In this document: positions 30,024-39,082 of the stretch, piece after piece
Layout: every line of letters starts with the position of its first letter
Position numbering within the stretch: position 1 is the first letter of the stretch
Assembly (NCBI GenBank): GCA_902612825.1
Contig: CACMET010000002.1
Span: 67,542-131,541, forward strand
Length of the DNA stretch: 64,000 nucleotides
DNA from: an uncultured Alphaproteobacteria bacterium
GTDB lineage: Bacteria; Pseudomonadota; Alphaproteobacteria; HIMB59; GCA-002718135
Direction: 5' to 3'
Made by a program: the position numbers and the translations under genes
Notes under the pieces: generated by a model
Told to the model about the DNA's origin: nothing
Databases searched by the model: none
The model's input: the letters and a program-made list of their open reading frames with translations, nothing else

Positions 30024-31337
30024 CTACAAATATTTATTTAAGATATTTTCCAGATATTCTTGTCTTCCTGAACGAGGTTCTGGTTCAATATTATCGTCGA
30101 TTACTTTTTTATTTATATCATCTAATCCAGTGTCTTTATTATGAATAAGCTGACCTAATTCTTTATTCCAATCCGAATATCTATCTTCAATAAACTTAGG
30201 AATAACATTATCATTCATTAATTTTTCAACAGCAATAAGTGTTTTTGCACAAACATCCATGCCTCCAATATGAGCATGGAATAAATCTTCAGCGTCAATA
30301 GATTGCCTTCTTATTTTTGCATCAAAGTTCATACCTCCTTGGCCTAACCCGCCATTCTTAAAAATAAAATAAAATGACATAATTAAGTCTGCAGGATTAT
30401 TTGGGAATTGATCCGTATCCCAACCTATTAAAGTATCACCTCTATTGATATCAATGCTTCCTAGGGCGCTGTTTGAAGTTGTGTAAGCAATTTCATGTTC
30501 AAAATTATGACCAGATAAAGTTGCATGATTAACTTCAACATTTAGTTTAATCTCATTTTCTAAACCTGCCTTTCGTAAAAACGCTAAGCAAGTAGCAGAG
30601 TCAAAATCATATTGATGTTTAGTTGGTTCATGAGGTTTTGGTTCCAATAAAATTTGACCTTTAAATCCTATCTTGTGTTTATAATTAACAACTAATTCTA
30701 AAAATCTTTGAAGATTAGCTGTCTCCTTAGTCATGTCAGTATTAAGAATAGTTTCGTATCCTTCTCTTCCACCCCAAAGAACATAGTTTTGACCGCCCAA
30801 TCTCATCGTTGCATCCATACAATCTTTTACTTGCGCAGCTTTATATGCAAAAACTTCTGGGTCTGGATTAGTCGAAGCTCCACTCATATATCTTTTATGA
30901 GAAAAAGCATTTGCTGTTCCCCACAATAATTTCATTCCTGAGTCATTAATTTTTTGTTCCATTAAATCTATAATATGAAAGAAATTTTTTTGTGTCTCAG
31001 CATAATTTGAACCTTCAGGAGAAATATCTCTATCGTGAAAGCAGAAAAAGGGTGTTTTTATTTTAGTGAAAAAATCAAATGCAGCATCAAGTTTCATTTC
31101 AGCCATTTTCATTTCATCACCTGCTTGCATCCACGGTCTATCAAAAGTTTGACCACCAAATGGATCAAGGCCAGGCCAAGTAAATGTATGCCAATAACAA
31201 GTAGCAAACCTTAAATGCTCTTTCATAGACTTGCCTAAAACTTTTTTATTTTCATCGTAAAATTTAAAAGCAAATGGATTTGTGCTTTCTTCGCCTTCAA
31301 ATTTAATCTCTGGTATTTTACTAAAGTATTCTGTCAT
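30024..31337 (-). CDS. xylA: Xylose isomerase (class II)
   Basis: Converts aldoses such as D-xylose or glucose to ketoses in the cytoplasm. The 437 residues match the long class II form. His101 and Asp104 (FHDRD) form the ring-opening dyad. Metal sites follow in LEPKPHEPTKHQYD, EVNHATLSGHNFEHE and GWDTDQFPNN. It is the last gene of a CUT1 transporter operon (binding protein, two permeases, Gfo/Idh, ThuA, xylA). No xylulokinase or other pentose gene follows, so the natural substrate may be another aldose from the imported compound. Confidence 0.95.
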   Translation of the reverse strand: MTEYFSKIPEIKFEGEESTNPFAFKFYDENKKVLGKSMKEHLRFATCYWHTFTWPGLDPFGGQTFDRPWMQAGDEMKMAEMKLDAAFDFFTKIKTPFFCFHDRDISPEGSNYAETQKNFFHIIDLMEQKINDSGMKLLWGTANAFSHKRYMSGASTNPDPEVFAYKAAQVKDCMDATMRLGGQNYVLWGGREGYETILNTDMTKETANLQRFLELVVNYKHKIGFKGQILLEPKPHEPTKHQYDFDSATCLAFLRKAGLENEIKLNVEVNHATLSGHNFEHEIAYTTSNSALGSIDINRGDTLIGWDTDQFPNNPADLIMSFYFIFKNGGLGQGGMNFDAKIRRQSIDAEDLFHAHIGGMDVCAKTLIAVEKLMNDNVIPKFIEDRYSDWNKELGQLIHNKDTGLDDINKKVIDDNIEPEPRSGRQEYLENILNKYL

Positions 31338-31360
31338 ATGATTTCCTATATTATATTACT

Positions 31361-32074
31361 CTATCTTGATGCCCAAAGTAAACCACGTTTATAAATTTTA
31401 TTCATTTGTGGATGGTTTAATTCATGAGCAAAATGACCAAGAGAAATATAAAAAATTTTTCCTTTCCCAATTCGTCTTTTCCAGGCAACTGGCATTTCTA
31501 CACCCTTTAACCATTCTGTGGTATATGCGTCACCACTTGATGAACCAGGTTCTTGTTCAAGCTTCCAAACTTCGTTACCTTTAAATGTCGTCGTTGCTAA
31601 AACTTCATTTAATGGATCCACATGCATGTAATATTGCTCTGAATGATAATCAAAATCTTCAATGCCTTCCATGATTGGATCATCTTTTTTTGTTATATTG
31701 ACTTTATAATCATGAATACCATTTGGGTGACTTACCCATTGACCTCCTGTTAAGAACTGCCAATCAATTGATTGTCTAAATGCATCACACATTCCACCGT
31801 GATGACCAGCAAGACCACATCCATTATGAACAGCTTTAATAACATTATTAACAGCGGTTTTTTTTATTTCTCCTCTTGGATCAAAATGAAAAGCCATAGT
31901 CACTATAGGTATAAGCAAATCCATTTCGTGAACATAATCTTCTGCAAATGCAGAAGTTTGATATTCTGCTCTTACCTCATATCCTTCAGGCTCCAGCATG
32001 CCTTTAATTATTTCAGTACATTTTTCTGGCTCATGTCCTGGCCAACCTCCATAAACTATTAAAGCTTTTTTCAT
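31361..32074 (-). CDS. ThuA-like protein (trehalose-utilization family)
   Basis: A 237-residue protein of the ThuA family, which has a glutamine-amidotransferase-like fold. It begins KALIVYGGWPGHEPEK and has the GLAGHHGGMCDAFRQS loop and a C-terminal RRIGKGKIFYISLGHFAHE block, all characteristic. No signal peptide. In rhizobia ThuA works with the Gfo/Idh-type dehydrogenase ThuB in oxidising trehalose-like disaccharides to 3-keto derivatives, although the ThuA reaction itself is not well defined. Here too it follows a Gfo/Idh gene after 10 bases, which suggests keto-sugar chemistry. Confidence 0.85.
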   Translation of the reverse strand: MKKALIVYGGWPGHEPEKCTEIIKGMLEPEGYEVRAEYQTSAFAEDYVHEMDLLIPIVTMAFHFDPRGEIKKTAVNNVIKAVHNGCGLAGHHGGMCDAFRQSIDWQFLTGGQWVSHPNGIHDYKVNITKKDDPIMEGIEDFDYHSEQYYMHVDPLNEVLATTTFKGNEVWKLEQEPGSSSGDAYTTEWLKGVEMPVAWKRRIGKGKIFYISLGHFAHELNHPQMNKIYKRGLLWASR

Positions 32075-32084
32075 TTTATTCCTT

Positions 32085-33230
32085 TCACTTTAATAAATTA
32101 CTAATCTCATCTTCAGAGAAGTAATTTAAATTTTTAATAGAACTTCTAAGTTCTATTTTCGTATTTTCTTTTGATGATTTAATTATACTATCTAGTATAT
32201 CTAAAACGTGAAGACTTAATGCTCCACTACATCTATTTAAACGATTATTTTTTATTGCATCAACTGTTTCGCTCACACCTATACCTCTATAGTTAGCAAT
32301 ACCTGCTGACTCATTTGCTTTTTCAGATTTATTTTTAATATTTATTTTCCCTAAATTGTTATTCTTGGTATCTATATTTTCCCAATTTCCATTTTTTGAT
32401 TTACAAACTAGAATATCACCACCGAACATATTTGGATCAGGAATATTTATTGAACCTTTATCGCCATATAATTCTATGTGATTCTTACTATGTTTCCAAA
32501 CATCAAAAGAAAAAAATGAATCAATTAATGCGCCATTTTGAAATTCTATTTGTGAAACTAATGTTGTTGGGATTTCAACTTCTATTTCCTGCCCTTGTCT
32601 ATCACCACTGCCAATAACTCTTTTTTGATAAACTGTTCTTGATTGTGTAAAAACATTTTTCGCAGGACCGAGTAAGTTTACTAGTGCTGTAAAATAATAT
32701 GGACCCATATCAAGTATTGGGCCACCGCCATATTTATAGTAAAAATCTGGGTTAGGATGCCAGATTTCATGTCCAGCTACACCCATTGAAATACTTCCAA
32801 GATTTATTTTACCTATTTCATTTTGATCAATAATTTTTTTTGCTTCCTGTATACCCGCTCCAAGAAATGTATCTGGTGCACAACCCACATGTAAACCTTT
32901 TGAATTACCCAAATTGACCAACTCTTGACCATGTTCAAATTTTATTGAAAGTGGCTTTTCTGAATAAGAATGTTTACCAGCTTCAAGAATTGATTTTGAA
33001 ACTTCAAAGTGAACATCTGGGATTGTTAAATTTATAATTAATTCAATTTCTTTATTAGATAATATCTGATCTACAGATAATTGTTCTACCCCATACTTTT
33101 CAGAATAGTTTTTTGCAGCTTCATTTTTAATATCAGCACATGCAACTATTTGAAAATTATTAAAGTACTTCTGAGAATTACTAAAATAAATATCAGCAAT
33201 ATTACCACAACCTATAATTCCTACTTTCAT
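32085..33230 (-). CDS. Gfo/Idh/MocA family sugar dehydrogenase
   Basis: An NAD(P)-dependent sugar oxidoreductase of 381 residues. The dinucleotide loop is GIIGCGNIAD at the N terminus, the SEKP motif follows near residue 93, and GGGPILDMGPYYF with its conserved Asp is near residue 175. I start at the ATG at 33,230, four bases after the upstream permease stop; an upstream in-frame codon would add eight residues not found in homologues. It is strikingly similar to the gene at 56,900-58,051, so the two operons probably treat their sugars alike. Substrate unknown. Confidence 0.9.
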   Translation of the reverse strand: MKVGIIGCGNIADIYFSNSQKYFNNFQIVACADIKNEAAKNYSEKYGVEQLSVDQILSNKEIELIINLTIPDVHFEVSKSILEAGKHSYSEKPLSIKFEHGQELVNLGNSKGLHVGCAPDTFLGAGIQEAKKIIDQNEIGKINLGSISMGVAGHEIWHPNPDFYYKYGGGPILDMGPYYFTALVNLLGPAKNVFTQSRTVYQKRVIGSGDRQGQEIEVEIPTTLVSQIEFQNGALIDSFFSFDVWKHSKNHIELYGDKGSINIPDPNMFGGDILVCKSKNGNWENIDTKNNNLGKINIKNKSEKANESAGIANYRGIGVSETVDAIKNNRLNRCSGALSLHVLDILDSIIKSSKENTKIELRSSIKNLNYFSEDEISNLLK

Positions 33231-33234
33231 AAAA

Positions 33235-34059
33235 CTATTCCTTAACTGCTCCACCTGTTAAACCTGCAACAATATATTTTTGTAAAGTAAAAAAGAAAAC
33301 TACTGCTGGAACAAGAGTTAGTGATACATAAGCTAATATTTTACCCCAATCAGTAAAATACTCACCTCTAAAAACCATTATACCCATTGGCCATGAATAA
33401 AGTGACTCATCATTAATCATTATAAGAGGTAGCAAATAATTATTCCAGCTTCCTGTAAGAGTAATAACACTAACAGTAGCTAATATTGGAGTTGATAAAG
33501 GAAGAGTAAACCTAAAGTAAAATTGGGTATAGCTACAGCCATCACAAACAGCAGCTTCAAATATCTCTTTTGGCATTTGCCTAAAAAATCCTCGAAAAAG
33601 AATTATAGAAAAACCAAGCCCAAATGCAATTTGTGGAATTATAACAGCCCAACTAGTACCCAATAAACCAAAGTCACGAACTCTTAAAAATAGAGGTAAA
33701 ATTGCAGTAGCAAAAGGAAACATTAGTCCTAGTAAAAAATAATTATAAAGAAATTTATTTGCTGCAAATTTTACATGAGCAAAAACAAAGGCTGTCATAG
33801 AGGCAAACAGGACTACAAAAAAAGTAGTTCCAACTGCGTACACTGTAGAGTTCCATAAAAATAACCAGAAATCTGAATTAGCTAAAAGCGATGTATAATT
33901 TTCAAATTTCCAATCTATTGGTAAGCCTAAAGAGTTTGTTCTAAGTTCACCAGTGTGTTTAAAGCCTCCCATTACAGAAACGTATAATGGAATAATAATT
34001 ACTCCTGCTAAAAAAAATAGAATAAGATACAAATAATAAGTTCTAAAATTTGTTTTCAT
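33235..34059 (-). CDS. CUT1 sugar ABC transporter permease, MalG-like
   Basis: An inner-membrane permease with six hydrophobic segments. The EAA loop that contacts the ATPase reads EAAVCDGCSYTQFYFRFTLPL, and the MalG-type C-terminal end is QKYIVAGLTGGAVK. I prefer the ATG at 34,059 because GAGAG lies at a usable distance before it; the ATG two codons upstream is too close. It overlaps the MalF-like gene by 17 bases. No ATPase gene is in this operon. Confidence 0.92.
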   Translation of the reverse strand: MKTNFRTYYLYLILFFLAGVIIIPLYVSVMGGFKHTGELRTNSLGLPIDWKFENYTSLLANSDFWLFLWNSTVYAVGTTFFVVLFASMTAFVFAHVKFAANKFLYNYFLLGLMFPFATAILPLFLRVRDFGLLGTSWAVIIPQIAFGLGFSIILFRGFFRQMPKEIFEAAVCDGCSYTQFYFRFTLPLSTPILATVSVITLTGSWNNYLLPLIMINDESLYSWPMGIMVFRGEYFTDWGKILAYVSLTLVPAVVFFFTLQKYIVAGLTGGAVKE

Positions 34060-34942
34060 TATCATCTCTCATTAGTGTTCTTTGATAGCCAATTGCAATA
34101 AATAAACAAATTAAAAATATTACAACTCCAACCGCACTTCCAAAACCAACTTTCATACGCATTACACCAAAATAATATAAATAAGAGACCATCGAATGCG
34201 TTACATTTGAAGGTCCTCCTCCTGTTAGTGGCATAATAATATCAAATAGCTGTAAACTACCTAATAGTGATAAAAATACTGAAAGCTTAATTGTTGGAAT
34301 AAGCATTGGTATTTTAATTCTAAAGGCAGTCGTTATTGGGCCTGCCCCATCTACTTTAGCAGCTTCTAAAACTTCTTTTGAAATAGCTTGTAATCCTGCA
34401 ATATAAATCATCATGTGAATTCCAAAAAATTTCCAAAATATAACAATTAAAATCGCTAAGAGTGCCCAATCTTTATCACCAAGTATGAATGGAGCTTCTG
34501 CACCAAAGAAACCCCAAATTGCAGCAACTAAACCATAATTACCATCATAAATGTATGCCCAGATTAACGCTGTTACTATTTCTGCTAAAATAAATGGAAG
34601 AAAAAAAACTGTTCTAAAAAAAGCTGCTCCTCTGAGTTTATCTGAAATCATTAAAGCAATTAAAAGAGCAAATGGTAATTGAACAAATAATGATATAGCA
34701 ATTATATAAAAATTATTTTTGAGTGACATAATAAACACTCTATTTTTGAATAAAAATTCATAATTTTTAAGTCCAACAAATTTCTCAGGCGCGCCATAGC
34801 CATTCCATCTAAAAAAACTGTAATAGGCTGCTTCACCTATTGGAAGAACTACAAACAAAGTAAATATTGTTAAGGCAGGTATTAAAAAAATTATTATTGT
34901 ATAATACCTACTAAGTAGTGCATCAAATTTTGCTGATCTCAT
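34043..34942 (-). CDS. CUT1 sugar ABC transporter permease, MalF-like
   Basis: A 299-residue permease with about six hydrophobic helices. The N-terminal PALTIFTLFVVLPIGEAAYYS segment is typical of MalF/UgpA types, and the ATPase-coupling EAA loop reads EAAKVDGAGPITTAFRIKIP. The start codon lies nine bases past a strong hairpin, and no Shine-Dalgarno is visible, so translation may be limited relative to the binding protein upstream. It pairs with the overlapping MalG-like gene. Confidence 0.92.
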   Translation of the reverse strand: MRSAKFDALLSRYYTIIIFLIPALTIFTLFVVLPIGEAAYYSFFRWNGYGAPEKFVGLKNYEFLFKNRVFIMSLKNNFYIIAISLFVQLPFALLIALMISDKLRGAAFFRTVFFLPFILAEIVTALIWAYIYDGNYGLVAAIWGFFGAEAPFILGDKDWALLAILIVIFWKFFGIHMMIYIAGLQAISKEVLEAAKVDGAGPITTAFRIKIPMLIPTIKLSVFLSLLGSLQLFDIIMPLTGGGPSNVTHSMVSYLYYFGVMRMKVGFGSAVGVVIFLICLFIAIGYQRTLMRDDNENKF

Positions 34943-34951
34943 AGCTATGAA

Positions 34952-34980
34952 CAGGGCTCTTAATTAAAAAAAGAGCCCTG
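34952..34980 (-). terminator. Intercistronic hairpin between binding protein and permease genes
   Basis: CAGGGCTCTT (34,952-34,961) and AAGAGCCCTG (34,971-34,980) are perfectly complementary over 10 base pairs with a nine-base AT loop. On the transcribed (minus) strand no U-run follows the stem, so it is more likely an mRNA-stabilising or attenuating structure than a full terminator. It begins nine bases after the binding-protein stop. Confidence 0.7.
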
Positions 34981-34989
34981 ATATTTATA

Positions 34990-36240
34990 TTATTGATTAA
35001 ATTCCCAAGCTTCTTGAACGGCTTGAGTAGCTTCTTCAGGAGTAATAATTCCTGCCGCTAAATCAGTAGATACGTCATTAACAACCCTACCAATATCTGC
35101 ACCCAAGAACTGATCATAAAATATTTGATGATATTCTGAGTTAGAGATATTTTGTGCAACTTGTTGCAAGAAAGGATTTGTAAGAGATACATCAGCACCT
35201 TTCACAATAGGTATATAAGCACCTTTTCCTGCATCATCTTTTTGAATATCAAGAGATACATAATGCATAATAAATTCAACTGCTGAGTCAGGAGCGCTAC
35301 TTGAGAATAACCAACCATTTATACCGCCAAGTGTGTCCCCAGCATCACCGAGACCACCACTCGTCATTGGCATATTAAACATTCCCATATTATTATCTCC
35401 TAAACCTTCACCACTTGAACTGTTAGCTTTTTGAGAACCATACATCCAGTTACCCATAAGTGCCATTGCACATTTACCGTCTCCAAAAAAACCTGCTTGA
35501 TCTGGCCAAGTGTGTGATAAAAATCCTTTTTGAAAAGGTTCTAAAGCAACTAGCTCGAGCATTTGCTCACCTGATTTTAAGTATTCTGGTCTATCCCAAC
35601 CACCATTATTAAGTGATTCAAGGAATAATCCTTTTCCACCATTTCTTATGTGGAGGTGTGTCCAAAGAAAGTGAACAGGCCATTTATCTTTACCACCCAT
35701 ACAAATAGGAGTAATTCCTGCTGCTTTAATTTGTTTTACAGCGCTAATTAAATCATCCCATTCTTTGATGGCTGAAACGTCAACTCCGGCTTGATTGATA
35801 AGATCTTTATTATACCACCAAGCAACTTGTGATACTTGTAAAGGTAAACCTACTCTTTGACCTTCAAATGTAAAAGCATCTGCTGCTGCTGCACTAACAG
35901 TATCCAAATAACTATCTGGTACAACATTGGAGATATCTCTTAAAAAACCAGCTCTGGCTTGATCATACATAACTCCGCCACTCCAGCTATAAAATATATC
36001 TGGTCTATCATTTGATTGAAGCATTGTAGGTAACTTTGCTTTGAATGATTCATTTTCTAAATACTGCATAACAACAGTGTGTCCTGTTTTAGCTTCAAAT
36101 TCTTCAACAGCCTTAACCATGTTAGCATATGAACTTGAGTCTTCACCAAATAAGTGAAGCCACTTTATAGTATCTGCTTTAACAGAACTAAATGACATCA
36201 AAATAGTTAGTGAGAAAAATATTTTTAGTAATAATTTCAT
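34990..36240 (-). CDS. CUT1 sugar-binding protein of ABC transporter
   Basis: A periplasmic solute-binding protein of 416 residues. A Sec signal peptide (about 1-22, likely cut after VKA) is followed by IKWLHLFGEDSS and the family-1 binding-protein core with PDIFYSWSGG and GMFNMPMTSGG segments. The start has a strong GGGAGG site seven bases away. It is first in an operon with two permeases, a Gfo/Idh dehydrogenase, ThuA and xylA. The ligand is probably a mono- or oligosaccharide; the sequence does not specify it. Confidence 0.92.
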   Translation of the reverse strand: MKLLLKIFFSLTILMSFSSVKADTIKWLHLFGEDSSSYANMVKAVEEFEAKTGHTVVMQYLENESFKAKLPTMLQSNDRPDIFYSWSGGVMYDQARAGFLRDISNVVPDSYLDTVSAAAADAFTFEGQRVGLPLQVSQVAWWYNKDLINQAGVDVSAIKEWDDLISAVKQIKAAGITPICMGGKDKWPVHFLWTHLHIRNGGKGLFLESLNNGGWDRPEYLKSGEQMLELVALEPFQKGFLSHTWPDQAGFFGDGKCAMALMGNWMYGSQKANSSSGEGLGDNNMGMFNMPMTSGGLGDAGDTLGGINGWLFSSSAPDSAVEFIMHYVSLDIQKDDAGKGAYIPIVKGADVSLTNPFLQQVAQNISNSEYHQIFYDQFLGADIGRVVNDVSTDLAAGIITPEEATQAVQEAWEFNQ

Positions 36241-36365
36241 TTAATCCTCCCTAAGATTATCGTAGTAAGAAATTTATAACACTAAAGGGATTTTTTTAAA
36301 CTAAAAAAGGCAATTTTAAGCTTAAAACCATCTATTTATGCTGTAAGATTAAGCAAAAATTTTTA
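36241..36365. promoter_or_regulatory. Divergent control region with motif shared with 42,190-42,230
   Basis: This 125-base gap separates the binding-protein gene (minus) from a sulfatase gene (plus). AGAAATTTATA (36,268-36,278) and GGCAATTTT (within 36,305-36,317) recur upstream of the second CUT1 binding-protein gene. A GGGAGG site for the minus-strand gene is at its left end. The plus-strand sulfatase has no Shine-Dalgarno. I assign no specific regulator. Confidence 0.4.
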
Positions 36366-37871
36366 ATGAAAAATAAACCAAACATCATTATATTTAATCC
36401 AGATCAATGGAGAGGAGATATGCTTGGATATCTTGGTTACCCAGGCGCACAAACTCCTAATTTAGATAATATAATTAAAGAAGACGCAGTTGCATTTAAG
36501 AATGCTTTTTGCCAAGCGACAGTTTGTACACCAAGTCGTTGCTCATTTATGACTGGCTGGTATCCTCATGTACATGGTCATAGAACAATGCATTATATGC
36601 TACATACTGATCAAGGGGACTCTAGTATTTTATCCGAACTAAAAAATAAAAATTACTTTATATGGTGGGGTGGAAAAAATGATTTGATAGCAGGACAAGA
36701 GGGTTATCGTAATCATTGTGATATTTATTTTGAACCAACTAATAGAGATTTTCAAAAATGGGGCTATACTCAACAACCAGGCACACATGGGGGAGATTTA
36801 TCATGGCGAGGACCTGAAGATGGAGATAATTATTATAGTTTCTTCAAAGGAAAATTAGATAAAAAAGATAAAGATATTTATTTCGATGACGATTGGTCCA
36901 TGGTTTATGGAGCATTAGATTTTATAAAAGATTATAAAGAAGATAAACCATTCTGTTTATTTCTACCACTTGGTTATCCGCATCCACCTTACTGTGTAGA
37001 GGATCCATGGTTCTCTTCAATTGATCGAAGCGTAATACCTAATAGATATCAATACAAAACTTGGGAAGACAAGCCAAGTCTTTTAAAAGGAATTATGGAT
37101 GGACAAAAAATGCAAGATTGGACCGATGAACGTTGGAATGAATTACGAGCGGTATATCTTGGTATGTGTGCAAGAGTAGATTATCAATTTGGACTTTTGG
37201 TCAATCAACTAAAAGAAAATAATTTGTATGATGATACTTTAATAATTTTTTTATCTGATCATGGTGACTTTACAGGTGATTATAATTTAGTTGAAAAAAC
37301 ACAAAATACTTTTCAAGACTGTCTAACGAATGTACCTCTTATAATTAAACCACCAAAAAGTGAAAATACATTAAATGGCGTAAGCGATACGATGATTGAA
37401 TTAATAGATATTGCTGGAACCATATATGATTACAGCAATATTAAGCCTTCCTATTGGCATTTTGGCAAAAGTATAAAAAATTTTATTGAACAGAAAACTG
37501 ATAATCATAGAGAAGAAGTATTTACGGAAGGTGGCAGGCTTAGATTAGAAAGACAAGCAAGTGAAAATCAAAGTCTTCAATTACCCCATGGTCTTTATTA
37601 TCCTAGAGTTAGTTTACAAGGTCAAGAGGATGAAATTTTAATGCATACCAAAGCAACAATGTGTAGAAATAAAAAATTTAAATATATTAAAAGAGCTTAC
37701 GAAAAAGATGAGTTTTATAATTTAATAGAAGATCCTGGAGAAATTAATAATGTTATTGATGATCCGCAATATGCGTCAGAGCTTAAAAAATTAAAAGATA
37801 AAATGCTTTCATGGTATCAGGAAACTTGCGATGTTGTTCCTTTAAAAGGTGATGAAAGAGATTTCAATTAA
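36366..37871 (+). CDS. Sulfatase without signal peptide (1 of 5)
   Basis: A type I formylglycine-dependent sulfatase of 501 residues that would hydrolyse a sulfate ester. The calcium-site region NPDQWRGD is at residues 11-18, Cys54 in CTPSR is the formylglycine precursor, and FLSDHGDFTGD near 295-305 supplies further metal ligands. The protein begins directly with the first beta strand, so it should be cytoplasmic. It is the only plus-strand gene among the accessory genes from 30 to 51 kb and diverges from the xylA-type transporter operon. Its end overlaps the convergent dioxygenase gene by four bases. Substrate unknown; choline sulfatase-like or carbohydrate sulfatase activity are both conceivable. 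Confidence 0.92.
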   Translation: MKNKPNIIIFNPDQWRGDMLGYLGYPGAQTPNLDNIIKEDAVAFKNAFCQATVCTPSRCSFMTGWYPHVHGHRTMHYMLHTDQGDSSILSELKNKNYFIWWGGKNDLIAGQEGYRNHCDIYFEPTNRDFQKWGYTQQPGTHGGDLSWRGPEDGDNYYSFFKGKLDKKDKDIYFDDDWSMVYGALDFIKDYKEDKPFCLFLPLGYPHPPYCVEDPWFSSIDRSVIPNRYQYKTWEDKPSLLKGIMDGQKMQDWTDERWNELRAVYLGMCARVDYQFGLLVNQLKENNLYDDTLIIFLSDHGDFTGDYNLVEKTQNTFQDCLTNVPLIIKPPKSENTLNGVSDTMIELIDIAGTIYDYSNIKPSYWHFGKSIKNFIEQKTDNHREEVFTEGGRLRLERQASENQSLQLPHGLYYPRVSLQGQEDEILMHTKATMCRNKKFKYIKRAYEKDEFYNLIEDPGEINNVIDDPQYASELKKLKDKMLSWYQETCDVVPLKGDERDFN

Positions 37872-38788
37872 TATAATTCGTTTTCAATTCTTGTAAGCCA
37901 ATAGTCGACATCCATTTTCTTGTGACCAGTTAATAATCTCCAAAACTTAACAACATTTATTTTATCAAGTCTATTTGTATCAGCTTCTTGCCAAGGGTAA
38001 GGCTTCATCAAAATATCATTGATAGTTTGATCCTTACTTTCATCAGTCCAATACAGAGCTCGGTTTGGCAAAGGTTGATATTTTTTCTCAGGATCCCATA
38101 ACAATTCTTGTTTTTCTGTAGGTTGAAGTCTTACTTTAAACATATAACGAATATTTTCTGAAAAATTGACTCCAGCTCCATGCCAAAGACCGCTATGAAA
38201 AATACCAATGGTACCAGGTTTACATACTATACTTTTTTGCCCAAGAATATTCTGATATTTTGCAATAGCCATTTCATTAACAATACGTAAGTGTGTTCCT
38301 GGATGATACCTTGTTCCACCCATTTCTTTCGTTACTTCAGTTGGAAAATAAAATAATTGAACATCAAAGGTACTTCTTGGATCTATCGTACTATCTTGAT
38401 GGTTTGCTTGAGACATTTGGCGTTGATTTGCTTGATTAAAATATTTTGTTGGAAATGTTATATGAAGAAATTGGTGATCAACAATTGTATTACTTCCTAC
38501 TAGACTTGTAATAGCGCCCTCAACTACTTCATTTTTGAAAATTTTATCGAGAGGTGAGTTTTTGGGAAATGCTTCTTTAAGTGGTGTGCCCGCAGGTATT
38601 CTTGGAATACTACTGGTAGCTTTAATATTCTTATAAAAATCATTAACACTATCAGCTTTATCAATATCTGTATGACCAATATCATCTAAAAATTCTTTAT
38701 TGGTTTGTTCATCAATTAATTCATCAAAAAATAAACATCCACTGCTAGCAAATTCTGCCATTTGCTCTGTTGTTAATAATTTTGGCAT
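37868..38788 (-). CDS. Phytanoyl-CoA dioxygenase (PhyH) family enzyme
   Basis: A non-heme Fe(II)/2-oxoglutarate oxygenase of 306 residues. The iron facial triad is readable as His130-x-Asp132 (HQDS) with distal His203 (LWHGAG), and Arg214 or a nearby Arg would bind 2-oxoglutarate. Family members hydroxylate many small molecules, not only phytanoyl-CoA. It ends the second CUT1 operon, one base after the small unknown gene, which suggests that it acts on the transported compound or a breakdown product. No sequence feature identifies the substrate. Confidence 0.88.
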   Translation of the reverse strand: MPKLLTTEQMAEFASSGCLFFDELIDEQTNKEFLDDIGHTDIDKADSVNDFYKNIKATSSIPRIPAGTPLKEAFPKNSPLDKIFKNEVVEGAITSLVGSNTIVDHQFLHITFPTKYFNQANQRQMSQANHQDSTIDPRSTFDVQLFYFPTEVTKEMGGTRYHPGTHLRIVNEMAIAKYQNILGQKSIVCKPGTIGIFHSGLWHGAGVNFSENIRYMFKVRLQPTEKQELLWDPEKKYQPLPNRALYWTDESKDQTINDILMKPYPWQEADTNRLDKINVVKFWRLLTGHKKMDVDYWLTRIENELY

Positions 38789-38789
38789 A

Positions 38790-39068
38790 CTAAAAATCTC
38801 CTTCTTCTAATTTTTCAAAAAAAAATTCATGTTTTAAATATGATGTTCTATGTTCCTCACCAGGTTGTTCTGGTATAGCTTGACTTGCTTGAAACAATCT
38901 CCACCCATCTAATAATGCATCAAGACCAGTAGGATATGGTGGAGTGTCGCTGTCTCCAGTCATATGTAATTTTTTTCCGGTACCATCAAAAGTTGCCCAA
39001 GAAATAACTTCAGCTTCTAAACTTGGAAACTTTAAATAGAGAACTAAAACTTTTTGTCTTTTTGCCAT
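38790..39068 (-). CDS. Small protein of unknown function (92 aa)
   Basis: I do not recognise this 92-residue protein. It starts with a basic residue run (MAKRQK) and a beta-strand-like LVLYLKFP, has a central loop GDSDTPPYPTGLDALLDGWRLFQ and ends in an aromatic and acidic tail (HEFFFEKLEEGDF). There is no signal peptide, membrane helix or Cys/His metal site. The composition and its place 14 bases after a MalG-like permease and one base before a PhyH-family gene argue for a real, translated gene that works with that dioxygenase or its substrate. Confidence 0.75.
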   Translation of the reverse strand: MAKRQKVLVLYLKFPSLEAEVISWATFDGTGKKLHMTGDSDTPPYPTGLDALLDGWRLFQASQAIPEQPGEEHRTSYLKHEFFFEKLEEGDF

Positions 39069-39082
39069 GTAATAAACTTATA

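Noticed and set aside
31772-32062. 96-codon open frame on the plus strand
   Set aside because: Lies wholly within the ThuA-like gene on the other strand and shows no protein family signal.
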